Shown here one piece after another: positions 59,801-64,000 of a DNA stretch of 64,000 nt. The notes under the pieces were generated by a model. That model did no database searches. It was not told where the DNA came from and saw nothing but the letters and a program-made list of their open reading frames with translations. How positions within the stretch are numbered: position 1 is the first letter of the stretch; each line of letters opens with the position of its first letter. Source of the DNA: Branchiostoma belcheri (lineage: Eukaryota > Chordata > Leptocardii > Amphioxiformes > Branchiostomatidae); contig NW_017803843.1 of NCBI RefSeq assembly GCF_001625305.1, positions 1,079,574-1,143,573 of the forward strand, written 5' to 3'. The position numbers and the translations under genes are program-made.

Positions 59801-62800
59801 AAAAAATCTCTGATACTCTGAGAATTCCTCACTCTGTTGACAGAGCGTGACTGCTGGTGGGTGAAAGTCTCATGTCCTCCGAGACAACTACATGTAGATG
59901 CAAACCAACTTTTTGACATATTTCCAACATTTCATGTTTCATTCTTCTTCTCCTTTCACAGTGAGACACTTGGGTTGCCCGAATGAGTTCCAAGAACAAG
60001 AATATGCGCATGCGTTCGACGAGGCTGCGGAGGTCCATATCAACGACCAGATCCAACCTTACACCGTCAACCGGCCGGACGGCATCAGCCTGCTCAAGGT
60101 CGGTCTTCTTCAGGGGAAGGGGGGTAGGAGGAGGGGAGACACATCTTTATTATTTGCGATACATCATTGTGATTTGTGAACACTAATGGATAATTACAGC
60201 ATCAGTTAAGCACCTGTAAATGTTTTTCGATGATCACACACACAGTATTAAAAGTACAGTCAAACTTGCCCAGGCGATCACCTCTTTAAGCCGACCACCC
60301 GCCCAAGGAGACTAGTTTCTCGGGTCCACTGGGTGGTCGCCTCGAGCGGGTCTGACTGTAGATGGGCTAACAAGCACGGTACTAGCACTTCTGCTATGTA
60401 ATAGATAGAGCGTTTTGTTTCATGTTTGATTGAAGCAATGTGTGGACTGACCTCTATGCCTGCTATCTGGCAAGCTCTAGGACCTTACGACAGACCGACG
60501 TTTCTCAGATATCATTTAGATCATTTTTTAATGTTCTTCTGTGGTGACATGATGTCGTTTCGTTCCAAAGGTAGCGGTGCACGAGATCGGTCACATCCTG
60601 GGGCTCGGCCATCACGAGTGGGCCAACTCCGTCATGCAGCCCAACTACGCGCCGCAGCCTTACAACTTCGAGATCGGCGCCGAGGACAGACGGGCTGTGC
60701 AGGAGCTCGGTTATGGTGAGTACATGGAGCGGAGGGAGTCATGAATGAATGGATAGATGAATGAATGAAGACCGTATTGTACGTAGAATGAATTAAGACC
60801 GCATTTTTGCCCCACTGGGCTAAGTACAGGTCACATTATTACAATCATATATATATATGCATATACATATATCTGTTACATGTATATATAAACGTCTAAT
60901 GTAGTCTAGTCTTTTCGACTTCCTCTCGCCTCTTGGTAATTGTATAAATGTATGAGGCTGTATGATAAGTTACATTTGGTTTATGAAGGGCTAATAGGAA
61001 AATAAATTTACTTGTCAAGTATCTGAAGTGGGGAAATTTACTTTTAAAACATGACCGAAAAGTATGCGTCTATCACTGTCATCACGAACAAGCCAAGACA
61101 CTTCTGTGAAATACCCACGGTGTTTACTCAGCACTTTGTTAGCCAGACGGGGTCACCTGTCAACCTGATATCACCGCTGGGGGTCTGAGCTATCGGAGAT
61201 CCTTTATCGTACGGGTTATTGCAGAGTCTTGCAAATCTAGTGCATGGATTTTCCGACAATGGGAAAGCCTGAAACGTAGGTTTTCTGTTGTTAGGCACCG
61301 GGCGATCTATATTTGGCAATCCAGCATAACAAACCGAGATAACGTTATATATAGCTTTGAACGTGTTCAGCATATCTTTCTAGTCATGTAAAGTAGACCT
61401 GCCAACGGAAGAATTGTCGTTATTCCCGTCCCAGGTGGCATTGGATACAGGTGTGAAGCAGGATGACCTTCTTGAGGTTGGACAACAGGAAAACATTTGT
61501 CCCAAAACATTGCCTCTGCTAGGCAACTACAACCACGCACAACATAACAAAACAATGTTGGTAGTAACATCGCAAACGGTTACTTGTTTGCGCACCATTA
61601 AATGCCGTGTATAAGGACTGACCCGGCTCATCAGCGTCAAGCCTGCGCGGGTTCTCATGTCGTCATTCCGCCGGTGTCCAAGACCTTCTGGATACCTCGT
61701 CATGTCCGACAGGTGGATTCTTCGCGATCTTCGCTTGATCAATCACCGAGGTATCTTCGGTGCGCGTGTTTGTCAAGTTGTGAGCTTGCTCCGGGCAACG
61801 GGCTTCAATTTTCGCCACATTAAAGGTTTTTACCACTAACGTGAAGAATCGATAGTGTTTGGAGAAGGGATAAAAACGTCTGTGTCAGGTGGCGGATGAC
61901 GTCATGAGGGAGCGAGTTTGCGAGGCCGGGCACCACGTGACCCTCCGCCCCGGAATCTTTGCGTTAGAGATTTGGGCTATGTTTTCCTGGATTCATGTGT
62001 CACCACGGTGCATATCGGAGCACATGCGTACTGCCTAACTGATTATGTGCCTAGGCCAGACGTTGGACCCTTGCTCCACTGTATTAGGTTTCTCCATGTT
62101 GCACGGTCCAGGTCCCTAAATCGCTACCTTTACACTAATCGTCCTGTGTCTTTGGAAGCAAGAGTATTAATAATCATATGATAATAAATATCATTTTGTT
62201 TGTTAATCAAACGAAACAACGTTATTGTTAGCAGCAACACATAGCTTTTGTACACAGTCATAATTCGAAATCGAAATGTTGGCTCGAATATACTATTCTG
62301 AAATGCACTGCCTTGGATGTTTGTATTTTCTGTAGATGGTTCTGGTTACCTTTGCCAAGCCATCGCCACAGGTACAGCTAACTGCTACTACTACTTTGGT
62401 AAAGGGACAACACGTACATGTATGTTAATGTTGACTTAAAGTGCATAATCAAACAAATGAGCCCTAAAATGACATTTTCTCTCTTGACTGTGTCGCCAGG
62501 AAAATGCGAAGAGCGGTTCGACACCGTGTTCGACTGGGTCCGACCGAACCGAGACGAGAACGGCTACATGATGGGAGTCATCTACAACACCTTCTTCTTC
62601 TCCGACGGTCGCTACTGGATGTACGAGAACTCCAAGGGACGGACGCGGTACGGAGACCCCCTCCTGATCCGCGGGGGCTGGCAGGGCATCGCGGCACGGC
62701 AGATCGACGGGATCCTCCACGTCTGGTCAAGGACATGGGACGTCCTCTTCTTCTTTGCAGGTAATTGTGTACTTTTGAGACATTCAAGAAAAACAGCAAA

Positions 62801-64000
62801 AGTAAGACGAAACACATAGAGAAACAAACGAACAAACAAAGGCACATATATACAGACACATAAGCACAAACACAGCAAACACACCTAAAAAGCACCCCAA
62901 GAGCGTCGTACCATCTACGTCTCTCACAAGTTATCCCAGCAGTTGAGACAGACAAGTCCATCGGGATGGCCTGACCTGTGTCTTAGAATTTGGGTGATGA
63001 TTTTGTTGTCATGGCAGCAAAATTACCTCTACCAGCTGACCCAGTTTAAGACCGACTACATGGTTGGAGCCACGTACCTAACATCTCACCTGAGCTGAGG
63101 ACTTCGCCCACTGTCCCTCTGCACTCGCACCAACTTGTGGGTCCTGAACTGGATCTTGATCTTTGCCCAAATCCAAACACGTCTTTGTTTGCCCATTCCA
63201 CCTTAAGATAATAAAAAGCCACAAATACGTTTTGGGGTCATTCTGGTAGCAAATAGACTCAAATGTCGGTACTGGTTCTGATTATGAGGACACAGTCATA
63301 ATCTTATGAAAACCAGAAAAAGGATAAAAGAAGCCATTGAGAGGGTTTGAAAGACGACAGTAGAGCAGCATCCAGAATATCAAGGAGAAAAGAATTGGCG
63401 ATGAAAAAGTTATCCTAAAACAAATCTCCGATGGGACCTAATATGTACAAGACTTGTGTAATGCTGATCTAACTTTGACTGCATGCTTCTCTGTTCTCAG
63501 GTGATTCGTATTGGGAGTACGACAGCGAGCAGGAACAGATCTACACACACGACGCCAACGGAAACCCCTTCCCCAACCTCATCAGCTACGGGTTTCCCGG
63601 CATCCCAGACAACATCGACACCGTCTACTACAACAGAACTGCGGGATACACCTACTTCTTCAAGGATCACCTGGTGAGTTATGGAAAGTCATTTTACTTG
63701 TGGGTCTCAGGGAATGGAGATTGGCACCACCTTTATGCTCTGCACATAGCGGGACCTTTTCTAATGGGATCATAGAAGTGAGATTTGCTCTTAACTTTGC
63801 CAACCATCTAAGATGCCCCGTCTGTTCCAGGTGTACCAGTACGAAGTCGAGCGGCAGAGAGTGAGTCCGGGCTTCCCCAAGGAAATCAGCGAGGTGTTCC
63901 CCGGCGTGCCCAACAACCTGGACGCCGCCTATTACTCCTACACGCACCAGACCACGTTTTTCCTGAAGGGGTTCGACTACTGGAGTATAAACGTCTCGAC
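56607..64000 (+). CDS. MMP21: Matrix metalloproteinase-21, copy B (8 coding exons seen, C-terminus cut by window end)
   Basis: Tandem paralogue of copy A, about 3.9 kb downstream of its stop codon. Exons: 56607-56828, 57894-58605, 59653-59685, 59962-60098, 60571-60715, 62500-62760, 63501-63673, 63831 to beyond 64000. Introns are GT-AG with phases identical to copy A. Domains: signal peptide, prodomain with PRCGNPD (Cys172), basic sites RKR (227-229) and RRKKR (243-247), active site [11 protein letters not shown] (His372, Glu373, His376, His382), Met-turn in SVMQPNY, and hemopexin repeats. All catalytic residues are intact. Codons 1-617 are in the window; comparison with copy A predicts about 27 more. 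The prodomain acidic insert is shorter than in A and the linker differs (sequons NIT, NAT), so the two proforms may be activated differently. Confidence 0.93.
57894..58605 (+). CDS. MMP21: MMP21 copy B exon 2 (prodomain, cysteine switch, start of catalytic domain)
   Basis: 712 nt, phase 0 in, phase 1 out. It starts [17 protein letters not shown], contains [27 protein letters not shown] at 170-176, a glycosylation-prone linker, SRKR and RRKKR basic sites, and [17 protein letters not shown] leading into [12 protein letters not shown]. The RRKKR-G junction aligns with KDKR-G in copy A and is the better furin-type site of the two. Confidence 0.93.
59653..59685 (+). CDS. MMP21: MMP21 copy B exon 3, 33-nt microexon
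   Basis: Acceptor tttgtcacacag and donor gtaaga flank 33 nt, phase 1 on both sides, adding [11 protein letters not shown] (with the split codon). It is equivalent in position and phase to the 27-nt exon of copy A and shares the pattern D-R-x-S-x-x-G-A. It is too small for ordinary ORF finders. Confidence 0.8.
59962..60098 (+). CDS. MMP21: MMP21 copy B exon 4 (catalytic domain, metal-binding strands)
   Basis: 137 nt, phase 1 in, phase 0 out. It reads [20 protein letters not shown] and ends GISLLK, close to the equivalent exon of A but three residues shorter. Acceptor tcctttcacag, donor gtcggt (a weaker donor than elsewhere in the gene). Confidence 0.92.
60255..60360. mobile_element. Short Tc1/mariner-like MITE in MMP21 copy B intron 4
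   Basis: Ends TACAGTCAAACTTGCC and GGTCTGACTGTA: CAGTC termini flanked by TA on both sides, the hallmark of Tc1/mariner insertion. Inverted repeats of about 28 bp with several mismatches; total 102 bp without the TA duplications. No coding capacity. Confidence 0.7.
60571..60715 (+). CDS. MMP21: MMP21 copy B exon 5 (active-site helix and Met-turn)
   Basis: 145 nt, the same size as in copy A. It encodes [17 protein letters not shown] with the three zinc-binding histidines and catalytic glutamate, [10 protein letters not shown] with the Met-turn, and [12 protein letters not shown]. Confidence 0.95.
61848..61975. promoter_or_regulatory. Conserved intron-5 block of MMP21 copy B with CRE palindrome
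   Basis: Counterpart of 50415-50535. TGACGTCA at 61897-61904, preceded by the same tgtgtcaggtgg. Kept in both paralogues while the rest of the intron diverged, so a candidate enhancer. Confidence 0.45.
62336..62371 (+). other. Candidate 36-nt cassette exon in MMP21 copy B intron 5
   Basis: Acceptor ttgtattttctgtag and donor gtacag frame 36 nt, phase 1 on both sides, exactly fitting the exon 5 to exon 6 junction. It would add [12 protein letters not shown] between the catalytic and hemopexin domains. No copy A counterpart was seen, so it may be chance. Confidence 0.25.
62500..62760 (+). CDS. MMP21: MMP21 copy B exon 6 (first hemopexin blades)
   Basis: 261 nt, phase 1 both sides. It starts [20 protein letters not shown], one codon longer than copy A, and continues [18 protein letters not shown]. 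The DNA is identical to copy A over the first 41 bases and over a stretch of about 66 bases around the [20 protein letters not shown] block. Confidence 0.93.
63020..63099 (+). pseudogene. Possible decayed hemopexin exon in MMP21 copy B intron 6
   Basis: After an acceptor-like ttgtcatggcag the phase-0 frame reads [20 protein letters not shown], then LTSHLS and a stop. DYMVGATY resembles GYMLGATY of copy A exon 6, and LYQ resembles VYQ of exon 8. AATAAA follows at 63210-63215. Its phase does not fit exon 6, so it is more likely a relic than a used terminal exon. Confidence 0.3.
63501..63673 (+). CDS. MMP21: MMP21 copy B exon 7 (hemopexin blade)
   Basis: 173 nt, the same size and phases as in copy [36 protein letters not shown], then YTYFFKDHL. 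It contains the 100-bp identity tract shared with copy A. Confidence 0.93.
63831..64000 (+). CDS. MMP21: MMP21 copy B exon 8, partial (cut by window end)
   Basis: Acceptor gccccgtctgttccag at 63829-63830, phase 0. It reads [20 protein letters not shown], then [15 protein letters not shown] and [11 protein letters not shown], and leaves the window after 56 codons. The stop codon and the second hemopexin cysteine are expected just outside. Confidence 0.92.
   Translation, partial: MYQYEVERQRVSPGFPKEISEVFPGVPNNLDAAYYSYTHQTTFFLKGFDYWSINVS

Noticed and set aside
61500..61545. Possible RFX X-box (ttgcc...ggcaac) in MMP21 copy B intron 5
   Set aside because: The spacer is six bases, longer than the consensus allows; only half-sites fit.
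61435..61614. 60-codon open stretch after a good acceptor in copy B intron 5, starting VALD like exon 5 (VALH)
   Set aside because: Similarity ends after three residues, it lacks the zinc site and ends in a stop; probably coincidence.
1..64000. CRISPR arrays, bacterial-type operons, tRNA or rRNA genes
   Set aside because: None seen; the sequence is animal nuclear DNA with introns. Tandem arrays present are microsatellites or lie inside a MITE.

Overview
This is animal genomic DNA: spliced genes with GT-AG introns, many microsatellites and short transposon remnants, and two assembly gaps. The proteins point to an invertebrate deuterostome. Strong heterozygosity, a CR1-like LINE tail, and the UROS-MMP21 gene order make a cephalochordate (amphioxus) my best guess, though no single marker proves it.

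Layout. Positions 1-19,242 are AT-rich and CpG-poor, with no securely identified gene apart from the last exon of uroporphyrinogen-III synthase (UROS, + strand, 19,243-19,389). An orphan terminal exon (5,664-5,761, +) and a possible minus-strand first exon (1,343-1,363) are weaker calls. From about 19.4 to 46.7 kb there is a roughly 27-kb region without recognisable protein-coding exons. From about 22.3 kb it becomes clearly richer in CpG, and it contains several TATA-box-plus-splice-donor arrangements (34.1, 34.9, 39.1 and 40.1 kb) that could be leader exons of the downstream gene. A complete 432-bp MITE-like element lies at 44,417-44,848.

From 46.7 kb to the end lie two tandem + strand copies of matrix metalloproteinase-21 (MMP21). 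Copy A (46,763-52,743, 8 coding exons, 643 aa) is complete. Copy B (56,607 to past the window end, 8 coding exons seen, 617 codons) loses its C-terminus at the edge. Both have a signal peptide, a peptidoglycan-binding-like prodomain with a PRCGNPD cysteine switch, basic convertase sites, the HExGHxxGxGH zinc site with Met-turn, and a hemopexin domain. Both carry a tiny symmetric exon (27 and 33 nt) inside the catalytic domain. Copy A contains a 20-N gap flanked by two near-identical copies of the same exon-intron segment, which looks like two haplotypes joined end to end.

How the genes relate. UROS is a housekeeping heme-synthesis enzyme. MMP21 is a secreted developmental protease required for left-right patterning in vertebrates. 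To my knowledge human UROS and MMP21 are also immediate neighbours in the same order and orientation, so the pair looks like ancient microsynteny, with an MMP21 duplication here. Patches of perfect nucleotide identity between the two copies, and a conserved intron-5 block with a CRE palindrome, suggest gene conversion and shared regulation.
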